Shown: one piece after another, positions 42,106 through 50,604 of the stretch | Layout: the number at the start of each line of letters is the position of its first letter | How positions within the stretch are numbered: position 1 is the stretch's first letter | NCBI GenBank assembly: GCA_037200045.1 | Contig: JBBCHM010000002.1 | Coordinates: forward strand, 1,441,779-1,505,778 | Length of the DNA stretch: 64,000 bases | Direction: 5' to 3' | Source of the DNA: Rhizomicrobium sp. | GTDB taxonomy: Bacteria; Pseudomonadota; Alphaproteobacteria; Micropepsales; Micropepsaceae | Translations under genes and position numbers: made by a program | The notes under the pieces: generated by a model | Told to the model about the DNA's origin: nothing | Seen by the model: only the letters and a program-made list of their open reading frames with translations | Databases searched by the model: none

Positions 42106-44022
42106 ATGGCCGCCGCCCTGCACGGTCCGCCCGAAGCGCCCAAGGTCGCGGCCGGCGAGACCGGATTGCGCGAGACCGCCTATGCCTCGGTCGTGGCCGC
42201 CGTGGTGGTGTGCCTCGTCTATTTCGGCCGGCCGCTGCTGGTGCCGTTGGCGCTGTCGATCCTGATGGCCTTCGCGCTGGCGCCGGTCGTCGAATTCCTG
42301 CGGCGGCTGCGGGTCGGCCGCATCGCGGGCGTGATCCTGACCGTGACCGCGGCGGTCCTGCTGATCAGCGGCATCGCGACCTTCATCGGCACCCAGCTCG
42401 CATGGCTCGCCGTCAGCATGCCGCAGTACCAGCAGAACATCGTCCACAAGATCCAGTCCGTGGAGGGCTCCGCCGCCAACAACGGCATGGTCAAGAGCGC
42501 CGTCGCCTTCTTCGACAATCTGAACGACCAGATCTCCCAGGTGCCGATCGCGCCGAGCAACAATCTGGAACTCCAGTCCAAGACAACGTCCCAGGTCGAC
42601 GCCGCCGCGGTGCCGGTCGTCGTCCAGCAGCCGCCGGCCGATCCCTTGACGCTGATGAAGAACGTCGCCGGGCCGCTGCTCGAGCCGCTCGCCAATCTGA
42701 CCATCGTGATCATCTTCGTGATCTTCATCCTGCTGCAGAAGGAGGACCTGCGCGACCGCTTCATCATGCTGGCCGGCCCGCGCGACCTGCAGCGCACCAC
42801 GCTCGCCATCGACGACGGCGCCGAGCGGCTGAGCCGCTATCTGCTGCTGCAGACCGCGGTGAACACCGTCTTCGGCGTCCTGGTCGGGATCGGGCTGTGG
42901 GCGGCGGGCGTGCCCAATCCCGCCTTGTGGGGACTGATCGCGGCGATGTTCCGCTTCGTGCCCTATATCGGCGTTCCCATCGCGGCCGTCTTTCCGCTGG
43001 CGCTCTCCATCGCCATCGATCCGGGCTGGACCGTGACGTTCTGGACGCTCGGCGTCTTCATCGTGCTGGAATCGATCACCGGCCAGGCGGTCGAGCCCTG
43101 GCTCTACGGCCGCAACATGGGGCTGTCGGCGCTGGCCGTGGTCGTCGCGGCGGGCTTTTGGACCTTCGTCTGGGGACCCGTCGGGCTGTTGCTGTCGACG
43201 CCCTTGACCATGATCCTGGTGGTGATCGGCCGCCACGTCGACCAGCTTCGCTTTCTCGACGTGATGCTGGGCGACGCCCCGCCCATGGCGCCGGAGGAGA
43301 GCTTCTATCTGCGCATGCTCGCCGGCAATTCCGACGAGGCGGCGGAACAGGCGGAGTCCTTCCTCTCGGAACATTCGCTGCCGGCCTATTTCGACGAGGT
43401 CGCGGTGCGCGGCCTCGCTTTGGCGCAGCTCGACGTCAACCGCGGCGCGCTGACCGAGGAGGGACGCAAGCGCGTCGCCAGGACGGTGGAGATATTCGTC
43501 GATAATCTGGCCATCCACGAGGACCCGGACGCCAAGGCCGCCGGGAGCGTCTCCAACGAGGTGCCGTCCGACTGGAACCGCAAGCCGGTCCTGTGCGTCG
43601 CCGGGCGCAGCGTGCTCGATCACGCCGCGGCGCATCTGCTCGCCCATCTTCTGGAGCGCCAGGACATCGGCGCGCGCATCGCCTCCTTCGAGGAGGTCTC
43701 GCCGTTGACGATCCAGGATCTCGCCTGCGACGGCGTGCGGGTGATCTGCGTCTCCTATCTGGAGCCGGGAAACCCGAAGAACGCCCGCTATCTCGCGCGC
43801 CGCCTGCGCAAGCGCATGCCCGGCCTGCCGCTGATCGCCGGCTTCTGGAGCGTCATCGAGGACGACACCCACTATCTCGACAGCTTCGAGGCCACGGAGT
43901 GCGACTTCCTCGCCAACAATCTTCGCCAGGCGGTGGAGCAAGTCATCACGCTGATGCGCCGCAATGACGGGCACTTCGTCAGCACGGTGCGGAAGCACGA
44001 GGAAGAAGCGGTGACCGACTGA
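42106..44022 (+). CDS. AI-2E family transporter with extra C-terminal domain
   Basis: 638 residues; the ATG follows AAGGAG. The first ~375 residues form the PerM/TqsA transporter with eight helices (YFGRPLLVPLALSILMAFALAPVVEFLRRL, PNPALWGLIAAMFRFVPYIGVPIAA, EPWLYGRNMGLSALAVVVAA, GPVGLLLSTPLTM). Family members are usually about 350 residues. The extra ~260 residues are soluble; about 500-620 (VLCVAGRSVLDHAAAHLLAHLLERQDIGARI...VICVSYLEPG) look like a Rossmann-like domain similar in outline to B12-binding folds. Substrate unknown. Confidence 0.88.
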   Translation: MAAALHGPPEAPKVAAGETGLRETAYASVVAAVVVCLVYFGRPLLVPLALSILMAFALAPVVEFLRRLRVGRIAGVILTVTAAVLLISGIATFIGTQLAWLAVSMPQYQQNIVHKIQSVEGSAANNGMVKSAVAFFDNLNDQISQVPIAPSNNLELQSKTTSQVDAAAVPVVVQQPPADPLTLMKNVAGPLLEPLANLTIVIIFVIFILLQKEDLRDRFIMLAGPRDLQRTTLAIDDGAERLSRYLLLQTAVNTVFGVLVGIGLWAAGVPNPALWGLIAAMFRFVPYIGVPIAAVFPLALSIAIDPGWTVTFWTLGVFIVLESITGQAVEPWLYGRNMGLSALAVVVAAGFWTFVWGPVGLLLSTPLTMILVVIGRHVDQLRFLDVMLGDAPPMAPEESFYLRMLAGNSDEAAEQAESFLSEHSLPAYFDEVAVRGLALAQLDVNRGALTEEGRKRVARTVEIFVDNLAIHEDPDAKAAGSVSNEVPSDWNRKPVLCVAGRSVLDHAAAHLLAHLLERQDIGARIASFEEVSPLTIQDLACDGVRVICVSYLEPGNPKNARYLARRLRKRMPGLPLIAGFWSVIEDDTHYLDSFEATECDFLANNLRQAVEQVITLMRRNDGHFVSTVRKHEEEAVTD

Positions 44023-44040
44023 CGGCAGGATTCGCCGGGC

Positions 44041-44754
44041 CTAGGCGAACTCCGCCTGCGTGATGGTGACGTGGTAGCCCTGCGCATCGGCCACGACCTG
44101 AACCCGCGCATTCATCTGACAGGCGAGCGCCTGGACGATCGTCGTTCCCAGGCCGAACGCCTTCTCTTCGCTGCCGGCCGCGGACATCCCCTTGCCGTTG
44201 TCGCGGACCGAGAGGCGCCAGCCGGTCTCGCCGGTTTCGTAGGCGACATGTATGCGGCAGTCCGCGTCGTCCTTCCCGAAGGCGTGCTTCAGCGCATTGA
44301 TGACCAGTTCGGTGACGATAAGGCCGATGCTGACCGCCTCTTGCGCGCCGACCGTGCCTTGTCCGGCGTTCACCTCCAGGGAAATGGAACGCATGCCGTC
44401 GATCAGCGTTTCTTCGAGGCTCTCGCAAAGGTCGGACAGATAGGGCGCGAGCTCTACGCGCTCACCGTTCTCCGACACCTGAAGCCGCTTCTGGATCGCG
44501 GCGATCGACATGATCCGACCATGCGCATCGCGCAAATGCAGCCGCGCCTCTTCCGATTCCACCGTGCGTGCCTTTCGAAGCAGGATGCTGGCCAGGATCT
44601 GCAAACTGTTTCCCATCCGGTGCTGCATTTCCCGCAACAGCATGTCCTTCTGCCGCAGCAATTGGATCATGTCGCGTTCGGACGGATCGGGCGTGTCCGT
44701 GGCCACAAGCGCGGGCGGCACATCACGGCCAATGCGGACGAAACAACTTTCCAT
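44041..44754 (-). CDS. HisKA_2-type sensor histidine kinase
   Basis: 237 residues, soluble, no sensory domain. The dimerisation box has the phospho-acceptor His45 (LLREMQHRMGNSLQIL). The ATPase shows the N-box LIVTELVINALKHAF, G1 DNGKGM and G2 GLGTTIVQALA. This class often feeds the alphaproteobacterial general stress response or light/redox signalling. No PhyR or EcfG gene is adjacent. 36 bp downstream of a small membrane protein on the same strand. Confidence 0.9.
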   Translation of the reverse strand: MESCFVRIGRDVPPALVATDTPDPSERDMIQLLRQKDMLLREMQHRMGNSLQILASILLRKARTVESEEARLHLRDAHGRIMSIAAIQKRLQVSENGERVELAPYLSDLCESLEETLIDGMRSISLEVNAGQGTVGAQEAVSIGLIVTELVINALKHAFGKDDADCRIHVAYETGETGWRLSVRDNGKGMSAAGSEEKAFGLGTTIVQALACQMNARVQVVADAQGYHVTITQAEFA

Positions 44755-44790
44755 TGAACCCCTCCAACGGTCGAACCAAATTGGGTGCGT

Positions 44791-45000
44791 CTACCAGTAT
44801 TCGGGCGGCGAATTCTTCAAGGCGTGGTTTTCGACGGACAATTGCGCGAGCACGTGCCGAAGCCGGTAGTTCTCCCGCGCGAGTTCCGACGCGGACTCCG
44901 CGACCCGCCTTCGCCTGCCATGGCTGGCATTGCCCCTGCTGGCGCGCCACATGAGCAGGCCGATTGCGAGAAACCCGATAATCCAGAATATGGGAGCCAT
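44791..45000 (-). CDS. Small membrane-anchored coiled-coil protein
   Basis: 69 residues. One membrane helix (about 3-19), a basic patch (GRRRR) and a leucine-rich coiled coil (ASELARENYRLRHVLAQLSVENHALKN). Similar short proteins accompany envelope-stress genes, but no family is assigned. Upstream of, and likely co-transcribed with, the HisKA_2 kinase. Confidence 0.55.
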   Translation of the reverse strand: MAPIFWIIGFLAIGLLMWRASRGNASHGRRRRVAESASELARENYRLRHVLAQLSVENHALKNSPPEYW

Positions 45001-45084
45001 TATATTACCCCGCGCGATTGTCGGATTGAGACACTTTTATCGGCCAACCGCGTTGTCTGTCTGATAGCCGACATAGCAAGCTAG

Positions 45085-45117
45085 GCAATATTCGACTGAA
45101 CGTCTGTTCAATATTGC
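45085..45117. promoter_or_regulatory. Nested palindrome in divergent promoter region
   Basis: Outer arms GCAATATT (45085-45092) and AATATTGC (45110-45117); inner arms TGAAC (45097-45101) and GTTCA (45106-45110). It lies between the small membrane protein (minus) and the Crp/Fnr gene (plus). Good candidate for a dimeric-regulator site, perhaps for the adjacent Crp/Fnr protein. Confidence 0.45.
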
Positions 45118-45197
45118 TCATTGCGCCGGTTTTCTGAGCTATTCCTCCGAATACGCACAAATCCATTTCGGAACAATTGTTTGAAAGTCGAGGGCCT

Positions 45198-45911
45198 GTG
45201 AAGAAGAATGGCGCTGGCGTGACAGCCAGAGGCAAACAGCCGTTCGACCCTCGCGCGTTTCTAGCCAAGGCCGGGATCGGCCGGGCGGTATCGAAATATC
45301 GCAAGGACGAGATCCTGTTCTCGCAGGGCGACCAGGCGGACTCCGTGTTCTACATACAAAAGGGCAAGGTCAAGCTTGCCGTCGTGTCCGCGCATGGCAA
45401 GGAAGCGGTCGTCTCGATCCTGGGTCCGGACGAGTTCTGCGGCGAAGCGTGCCTGACCGGACAGATGCGGCGCATGGCGACGGCGTCCGCGATGACCGAA
45501 TGCGAAATCATGCGGCTGGAAAAAGCGGCGATCGTGCGCGTGATCCACGAGGAACTCGCGTTTTCGGAAATGTTCGTCACGCACATCCTGGCCCACGCAC
45601 TCCGCGTGGAAGAGGACCTGATCGATCAGCTGTTCAATTCGAGCGAAAAGCGCCTGGCGCGCGCGTTGCTGCTGCTCGCGAATTTCGGCAAGGAAGGAAA
45701 GCCGGAGCCCGTGATCGCCAAGGTCAGCCAGGCGACGCTGGCGGAAATGATCGGGACGACGCGCTCCCGCGTGAGCTTCTTCATGAACAAGTTCAGGAAG
45801 CTGGGATATATCAAATACAACGGCCATATCGAGGTGCACAGCTCGTTGCTGAGCGTCGTGTTGGACGAGCCCGCATCGCACGACCCGAAGTTAGGACACT
45901 CCGGCTCCTAG
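45198..45911 (+). CDS. Crp/Fnr family transcriptional regulator
   Basis: 237 residues from the GTG after GAGGG; a TTG at 45177 would add seven. The cNMP-binding domain (about 15-130) includes YRKDEILFSQGDQADSVFYIQKGKVKLAVVS and a reduced GPDEFCGEACL phosphate-binding loop. The C-terminal HTH is VSQATLAEMIGTTRSRVSFFMNKFRKLGYI. No N-terminal cysteine cluster, so not an FNR oxygen sensor. Ends with a 4-bp overlap with the convergent cyclophilin gene. Confidence 0.9.
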   Translation: MKKNGAGVTARGKQPFDPRAFLAKAGIGRAVSKYRKDEILFSQGDQADSVFYIQKGKVKLAVVSAHGKEAVVSILGPDEFCGEACLTGQMRRMATASAMTECEIMRLEKAAIVRVIHEELAFSEMFVTHILAHALRVEEDLIDQLFNSSEKRLARALLLLANFGKEGKPEPVIAKVSQATLAEMIGTTRSRVSFFMNKFRKLGYIKYNGHIEVHSSLLSVVLDEPASHDPKLGHSGS

Positions 45912-46792
45912 GGTGCGACGCGCTTCACCGGCACGGACACGCCGCAGATGTCGAGCACCGGCGGCGGTTTGCGGAAGTAGAACGGCGCGGTCGGGTTCCG
46001 CTTGGCCTCGATTGCATCCGCGAAGGATCGGGACTCGGGGCGCATGACCTGGAACACCGGCCGCTCCGCCGGCGGAACGTCCGCCGCCAGCCGCACCCGC
46101 AGGATCGGATCGCGCTTCGAGGCGTCGCCGATCACGCCGCTGTCGACATCGGGATCGCCGCGCTCCAGCTTCTGCACATATTGCATGCCGCTCAGCACCC
46201 GGCCGAAGGCCGTCAGGTCGCGGTCGAGCCGCCGCGGCGCCTCTCCGATCACGATGTAGAACTCCGTGCTCGCCGTATCGGGATCGTTGTCGCGCGCGAA
46301 GGCGAAGGTGCCCGGACAATGGATCAGCCATTCGCGCCCGTCCTTCGGATCGCGCGCGACGGGAAAGCCGTCCTCGAAGCCGACCTCGGGCGCCATCGGA
46401 TCGGCGTTGCCGAGCGGCGTGAATAGGGGCGCCGGTGTGGAGACACGGTCGAACTCCGCCTTCAGCGGCGGCCACTGTGTCAGGTTCTTCGCCTCGACCG
46501 GATGGTCCTTGGTCGAGGCCGTGCCCTCGCCGATGCCGCCCTGCGCCACGAATCCGTCGATCACGCGATAGAAGGAAAGCCCATCATAGAAATGCGCGCG
46601 GACCAGGGCGCGGACCCGCTCGGCATGCTTGGGCGCGAACTCCGGCGCCAGTTCCACCGCCACCTGGCCGTAGCGCGTGTCGATCAGGACGAGGTTCTGC
46701 GGATCGACCGGGCGCCACGCCTCCGGCGGCAGGTCGGCCGCGGAAGCCTCCGTTAGGGAAAGCAACGCAACCAAAGCCAGGCGGGTCTTCAT
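45908..46792 (-). CDS. Periplasmic cyclophilin-type peptidyl-prolyl isomerase
   Basis: 294 residues after GGGGAG. Signal peptide about 1-18. The cyclophilin domain (about 32-220) holds FYDGLSFYRVIDGFVAQGG and STEFYIVIGEAPRRLDRDLTAFGRVLSGM. It has insertions relative to the E. coli enzyme and a ~60-residue C-terminal extension with one Cys. Helps folding of exported proteins by isomerising Xaa-Pro bonds. Divergent from the MFS exporter. Confidence 0.9.
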   Translation of the reverse strand: MKTRLALVALLSLTEASAADLPPEAWRPVDPQNLVLIDTRYGQVAVELAPEFAPKHAERVRALVRAHFYDGLSFYRVIDGFVAQGGIGEGTASTKDHPVEAKNLTQWPPLKAEFDRVSTPAPLFTPLGNADPMAPEVGFEDGFPVARDPKDGREWLIHCPGTFAFARDNDPDTASTEFYIVIGEAPRRLDRDLTAFGRVLSGMQYVQKLERGDPDVDSGVIGDASKRDPILRVRLAADVPPAERPVFQVMRPESRSFADAIEAKRNPTAPFYFRKPPPVLDICGVSVPVKRVAP

Positions 46793-46860
46793 GAAATCTC
46801 CCCATGCGACCGGACGCACCTTGCCCGGCGCCGCCGCGTGCCTATTAAGAGCCTATCGCC

Positions 46861-48114
46861 ATGACCATCGACAAGCCCGACCGTTCCGCCGCGCAAATCT
46901 CGCCGGCCGCCTTGCCGACGCTGCTTTCGGTGATGTTCATCAACCTCCTGGGCTTCGGCATCATCGTGCCGCTGTTGCCGTTCTACGCCAAGTCGTTCCA
47001 GGCCTCGACCTGGCAGGTAGCCCTGATCTTCTCCGCCTATGCCATCGGCGCCTTTTTCGGCGAGCCGTTCTGGGGCCGGCTGTCGGACACGATCGGTCGC
47101 AAGCCGATCCTTATCAGCACGGTGACCGGCAATTGCCTGTGCTATCTGGCGCTGGCCTTCGCGCCGAACATCTATGTCGCGTTCTTCGTGCGCCTGCTCG
47201 GCGGCATGGCCAGCGGCAACGGCGCGGTGATCCAGGGCTACATCGCCGACGTGACGCCGCCGGAAGAGCGCTCCGGCAGGATGTCGTGGCTGGGCGCGGC
47301 CTATAATATCGGCTTCATCGTCGGGCCGGCGCTGGGCGGGCTGCTGGCGAATCCGGCGGCCGGCCATGCCGGCTTCCGCACGCCGCTGCTGATCGCTTCG
47401 TCGCTCTCGGCGATCTGCGTCGTCGGGCTGACCGTGTTCCTCAAGGAGAGCCGTGTGCGCCGCCGCATCGGCCACAAGCCGAGCCGCTGGGCCGTCGTCG
47501 CCCATGCCGCGACCAATCCGGTGATCAGCCGCCTCATGATGGTCACGCTGCTGGCCGGCTGCGCCTTCAACGGCATCGAATCGGTGTTCGGCCTATGGAC
47601 GCAGGCGCGCTTCGACTGGAACCCCTGGGATGTCGGCCTCGCCTTCGCGGTCACCGGCATCGTGGCCGCGTTTTGCCAGATATTCCTCGCCGGTCCCGCC
47701 TCGAAGCGTTTCGGCGAGGCCCGTATCCTGGCCTTCGGCATGCTGCTCACGGCGGTCTGCACCACGCTGCAACCCTTCTCGTCGGGCGGGTTCGCGATCG
47801 TGACGCTGCTGTCGATCTCCGCCTTCGGCCAGTCGATCGCCTGGCCGAACGTTTCCGCGCTTCTGTCGCGCAGCGTCGATCTCGACCATCAGGGGCAGTA
47901 TCTCGGATTGAACAACGCCGTCGCCGGCCTCGCCCGGCTGGTCGGACCGCAGATCGCGGCCCTGACCTTCTCCAATATCGGGGTCGACGCGCCGTTCTAC
48001 TCCGCCAGCCTGCTGGTGCTGCCGGCGATCTTCTTCGCCTGGTACGCCGCGATGCATAAGAGCAGCAAGACACCGTCCCCCGCGGTCGAGGCGCCCACCC
48101 TTCCCGAAAGCTAA
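46861..48114 (+). CDS. MFS transporter, TetA/DHA1-type exporter
   Basis: 417 residues, 12 membrane helices. Motif A between helices 2 and 3 is GRLSDTIGRKPIL; motif C in helix 5 is GAAYNIGFIVGPALGGLLA, the antiporter signature of drug exporters. The opening LLSVMFINLLGFGIIVPLLPFYA is typical for TetA(G)-like members. Substrate not predictable; many chromosomal copies are not tetracycline pumps. No TetR regulator beside it. Confidence 0.9.
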   Translation: MTIDKPDRSAAQISPAALPTLLSVMFINLLGFGIIVPLLPFYAKSFQASTWQVALIFSAYAIGAFFGEPFWGRLSDTIGRKPILISTVTGNCLCYLALAFAPNIYVAFFVRLLGGMASGNGAVIQGYIADVTPPEERSGRMSWLGAAYNIGFIVGPALGGLLANPAAGHAGFRTPLLIASSLSAICVVGLTVFLKESRVRRRIGHKPSRWAVVAHAATNPVISRLMMVTLLAGCAFNGIESVFGLWTQARFDWNPWDVGLAFAVTGIVAAFCQIFLAGPASKRFGEARILAFGMLLTAVCTTLQPFSSGGFAIVTLLSISAFGQSIAWPNVSALLSRSVDLDHQGQYLGLNNAVAGLARLVGPQIAALTFSNIGVDAPFYSASLLVLPAIFFAWYAAMHKSSKTPSPAVEAPTLPES

Positions 48115-48135
48115 GGGACACTCCCGGCATGGCCA

Positions 48136-48696
48136 TTATTTCCATGCCAGCCAGAAGCGGAACGCTTCACCGTCGCGCGCCGCGCCGCCCTTGCCCGTGA
48201 CCATCAAGGTCAGGGCCCGTCCATGGGTATAGACGTCGTCGTCGAGCGCCACCGTCACATTCGCGGCGCAGCCGGCGGTCATCGAACATTCGACCGGCGC
48301 GGCACCGACAGGCTGGCGGCCGCAATAGATCGCCACCACCTTGGCATTGGCGGGCAGCAGGATTCCGATATCGACCGTGCGACCGGACGCGGGAATGGCC
48401 GGCAGGCTCTTCTCCACCACGTACCAGCCGGGCGCTGCTGCGAACGGCGCGTTGCCGGTCCACGCCGCGCAGACCGGGTAGTCGACGGCGTGCTTGCGGA
48501 CGAAGAGGCCCGGATCACGCTCGAATCCCGCCCGCATCCACCACGGATCGGGGATCAGGCTTCGGATGGCGACGCCGACCAGCAGGATCGCGAGCACCGC
48601 CGTCACGCCGCGCGCCACCCAGACCGCGGAGTCGTTGCGATGGCGCCAATGCCGAATGTCCAGTCCGATGCCCTGCTCGGCCATGCTCCGCCCCAT
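48136..48696 (-). CDS. Membrane-anchored periplasmic protein, unknown
   Basis: 186 residues. One N-terminal membrane helix (about 28-48, ARGVTAVLAILLVGVAI) and a beta-rich outer part with two cysteine pairs (YPVCAAW, IYCGRQPVGAAPVECSMTAGC). No family recognised. A second ATG at 48684 is equally possible as start. Confidence 0.6.
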   Translation of the reverse strand: MGRSMAEQGIGLDIRHWRHRNDSAVWVARGVTAVLAILLVGVAIRSLIPDPWWMRAGFERDPGLFVRKHAVDYPVCAAWTGNAPFAAAPGWYVVEKSLPAIPASGRTVDIGILLPANAKVVAIYCGRQPVGAAPVECSMTAGCAANVTVALDDDVYTHGRALTLMVTGKGGAARDGEAFRFWLAWK

Positions 48697-48756
48697 CGCA
48701 GACGGGGTGCAGGATACATCGCGCGCGGCGGTCGATCACGCGCGAAACGCAGGGAC

Positions 48757-49506
48757 CTATTTGTGCACGGTCGCCTTGAGGTCGGCGGCCAGCTTTGCGT
48801 CCTTGAGATAAGGCGCGATCTCCGTGGGCGACAGCGTCAGCGGCGTGGCGCAAGCCGCGATGACATGCGGAAAGTCCGGCTGCAGCACGACGCCGCCCTT
48901 GGCATCGAGCCACACGATCGGCGGGCTGGAAAACGGGTCCTGGTCGGTGATCGCCTGGCGGCAGTCCGCGTCGTCCTTGGCCTTGCTGTAGCGCGCCCGG
49001 TAGAGCTTGGTGAGCGCCGAGGGCGGAGTGTGCTCATCCGCGGTGTCGGACGGCAGGAAGCCGGGCTTGAACATCGTGCTCCAGTCAATCTGGCTGCCGG
49101 CGGTCAGATCGAAGGTCATCGGCGTTTCGGCGCCGTTGGTGGGATACGCGCCGGCACAATAATAGCTGGTGACGACTTCGACGCTGAGATAGCGGGGCGA
49201 CAGGTAACGGACCGCGATCTCCTCGGCATAGCTGTCCTTGTCCGGCGTCATCTTCGCCTCTTTGATCTGCGCAAGGCAGTCGGTATAGGCATCGCGATCG
49301 GTCTTCTCCTGCGCCGCGAGCAGAGCATTGACGCGCGCTATCGCCTTGGCGTCGGCAAGGCCGGAAAGCCTCGGATACACCGCCTTGACGCCCGAGGTAT
49401 GGAGCGGCGCGGCGGTGGGGACCGTCGCCGCCGGCGCGCAAAGCGGCAGGCCCGCCAACGCCATGCCGACCGCGGCACACGCCAGGATTCTCGCAACCGA
49501 TTTCAT
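48757..49506 (-). CDS. Secreted protein, DUF3298/RsiV-like
   Basis: 249 residues after GGGAGAG. Signal peptide about 1-27. The mature sequence has a small mixed alpha/beta pattern with EEIAVRYLSPRYLSVEVVTSYYCAGAYPTNGAETPMTFDLTAG, which resembles the DUF3298 region of RsiV/peptidoglycan-deacetylase-associated proteins. Cysteines at three places could form disulfides. The family assignment is tentative; it has no clear operon partner. Confidence 0.6.
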   Translation of the reverse strand: MKSVARILACAAVGMALAGLPLCAPAATVPTAAPLHTSGVKAVYPRLSGLADAKAIARVNALLAAQEKTDRDAYTDCLAQIKEAKMTPDKDSYAEEIAVRYLSPRYLSVEVVTSYYCAGAYPTNGAETPMTFDLTAGSQIDWSTMFKPGFLPSDTADEHTPPSALTKLYRARYSKAKDDADCRQAITDQDPFSSPPIVWLDAKGGVVLQPDFPHVIAACATPLTLSPTEIAPYLKDAKLAADLKATVHK

Positions 49507-49589
49507 CGAACACTCTCCCGACGCGGCGGTTTCATCGCGGCGCGACCTTCGTGCAAAAAAGGCGGCGATGCAACGAACGGCGCGCGTGC

Positions 49590-50309
49590 TCAGATATGGA
49601 GCTTGGAATTTCTCTTGCAGAGCGCGAGCAGCGCCGCGCGATCGCGGATGTGCAGGCCGGTGCGGGAAAGTTCCACCCAGCCTTGCTTGCGCCAACCTTC
49701 CAGCTTGCGGTTGACCGCCTCGCGCGACGCGCCGATGTGGTGGGCCAGTTCGGATTGATTGTGCAGGATCCGGCCGGCGTGACCTTCGAGCAAGAGGAAG
49801 CGCGCCAATCGTTTGCCGAGCTCCATCGACGAGGTGCGCTCGACCAGCGCGTCGGTCTCGCGCAGCCGCTGGATCAGGACGCCGAGCAGGGCCAGCGTCG
49901 CTTTCGGCTCGGCCAGCATGGCATCGAGGATGAACTGGCGGTCGATGCGCAGAAGTTCGCAGCGACGCGTCGCGGTCGCATGGGTCACGCGCGGCGCGCC
50001 GTCGATGGCGCCCATCTCGCCGATCGTCGAACCCGCACCGATCCGCGCGAGCCACACCAGGCGGCCATCGATGCCGGGGATGGCGATCTCGACCTCGCCC
50101 ACCAGAACGGCATAGGCCGCATCGGAACGGTCGCCATGGGCGAACAGCCGCTGGCCTTTCTCCAATTGCAGAAAGGTGCCGGAGTCGGCGAGAATCTGGA
50201 GCCGCGCCGGCGACAGCGCGGCGAACACGCTGTCACGCGCCAGCGCGTCGGCGATCTTGGCCGCCCGCTTTATATCCGTCCTGGGAATCGCCCCAACCGC
50301 TTCACCCAT
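49590..50309 (-). CDS. Crp/Fnr family transcriptional regulator
   Basis: 239 residues. The cNMP-binding fold (about 25-145) includes LFAHGDRSDAAYAVLVGEVEIAI and GSTIGEMGAIDGAPR, which keeps the Gly-Glu of a real nucleotide pocket better than the copy at 45.2 kb. The HTH is HNQSELAHHIGASREAVNRKLEGWRKQGWVEL. Probably a cyclic-nucleotide-responsive regulator; targets unknown. It diverges from the Ala-Ser-Gln repeat gene across 295 bp. Confidence 0.9.
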   Translation of the reverse strand: MGEAVGAIPRTDIKRAAKIADALARDSVFAALSPARLQILADSGTFLQLEKGQRLFAHGDRSDAAYAVLVGEVEIAIPGIDGRLVWLARIGAGSTIGEMGAIDGAPRVTHATATRRCELLRIDRQFILDAMLAEPKATLALLGVLIQRLRETDALVERTSSMELGKRLARFLLLEGHAGRILHNQSELAHHIGASREAVNRKLEGWRKQGWVELSRTGLHIRDRAALLALCKRNSKLHI

Positions 50310-50376
50310 CGCGGAAGGTTAACAATCGCGCGCCGCAGCGCAAAGACGGCAAAATCACGTCGATCACAGCCAAGCA

Positions 50377-50394
50377 GCGCCTTGGTTAAGGCGC
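50377..50394. other. Small hairpin in the 295-bp divergent region
   Basis: GCGCCTT (50377-50383) and AAGGCGC (50388-50394) with a 4-nt loop. The rest of 50310-50604 shows no gene; promoters for the crp-type gene and the repeat-protein gene must lie here. Confidence 0.35.
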
Positions 50395-50604
50395 GGCCGG
50401 ATGGTCCGGTGACCGCCGACCGCCCCAGGCCCGAGCTAACCTATTGGATTTCATTATTGAACTGTCCGGCCGGCAGGCGCGCGCCGCGCTGGACCTGTTT
50501 CGGAACCACGGCCGGACGCAAGTGCTGTGACCGACTTTGCTTGACGGTTCGGCTCCACGCGACCAAGTGTTGCGGCATGTGATCCTTAAGGGGGACTTCT
50601 TCAG

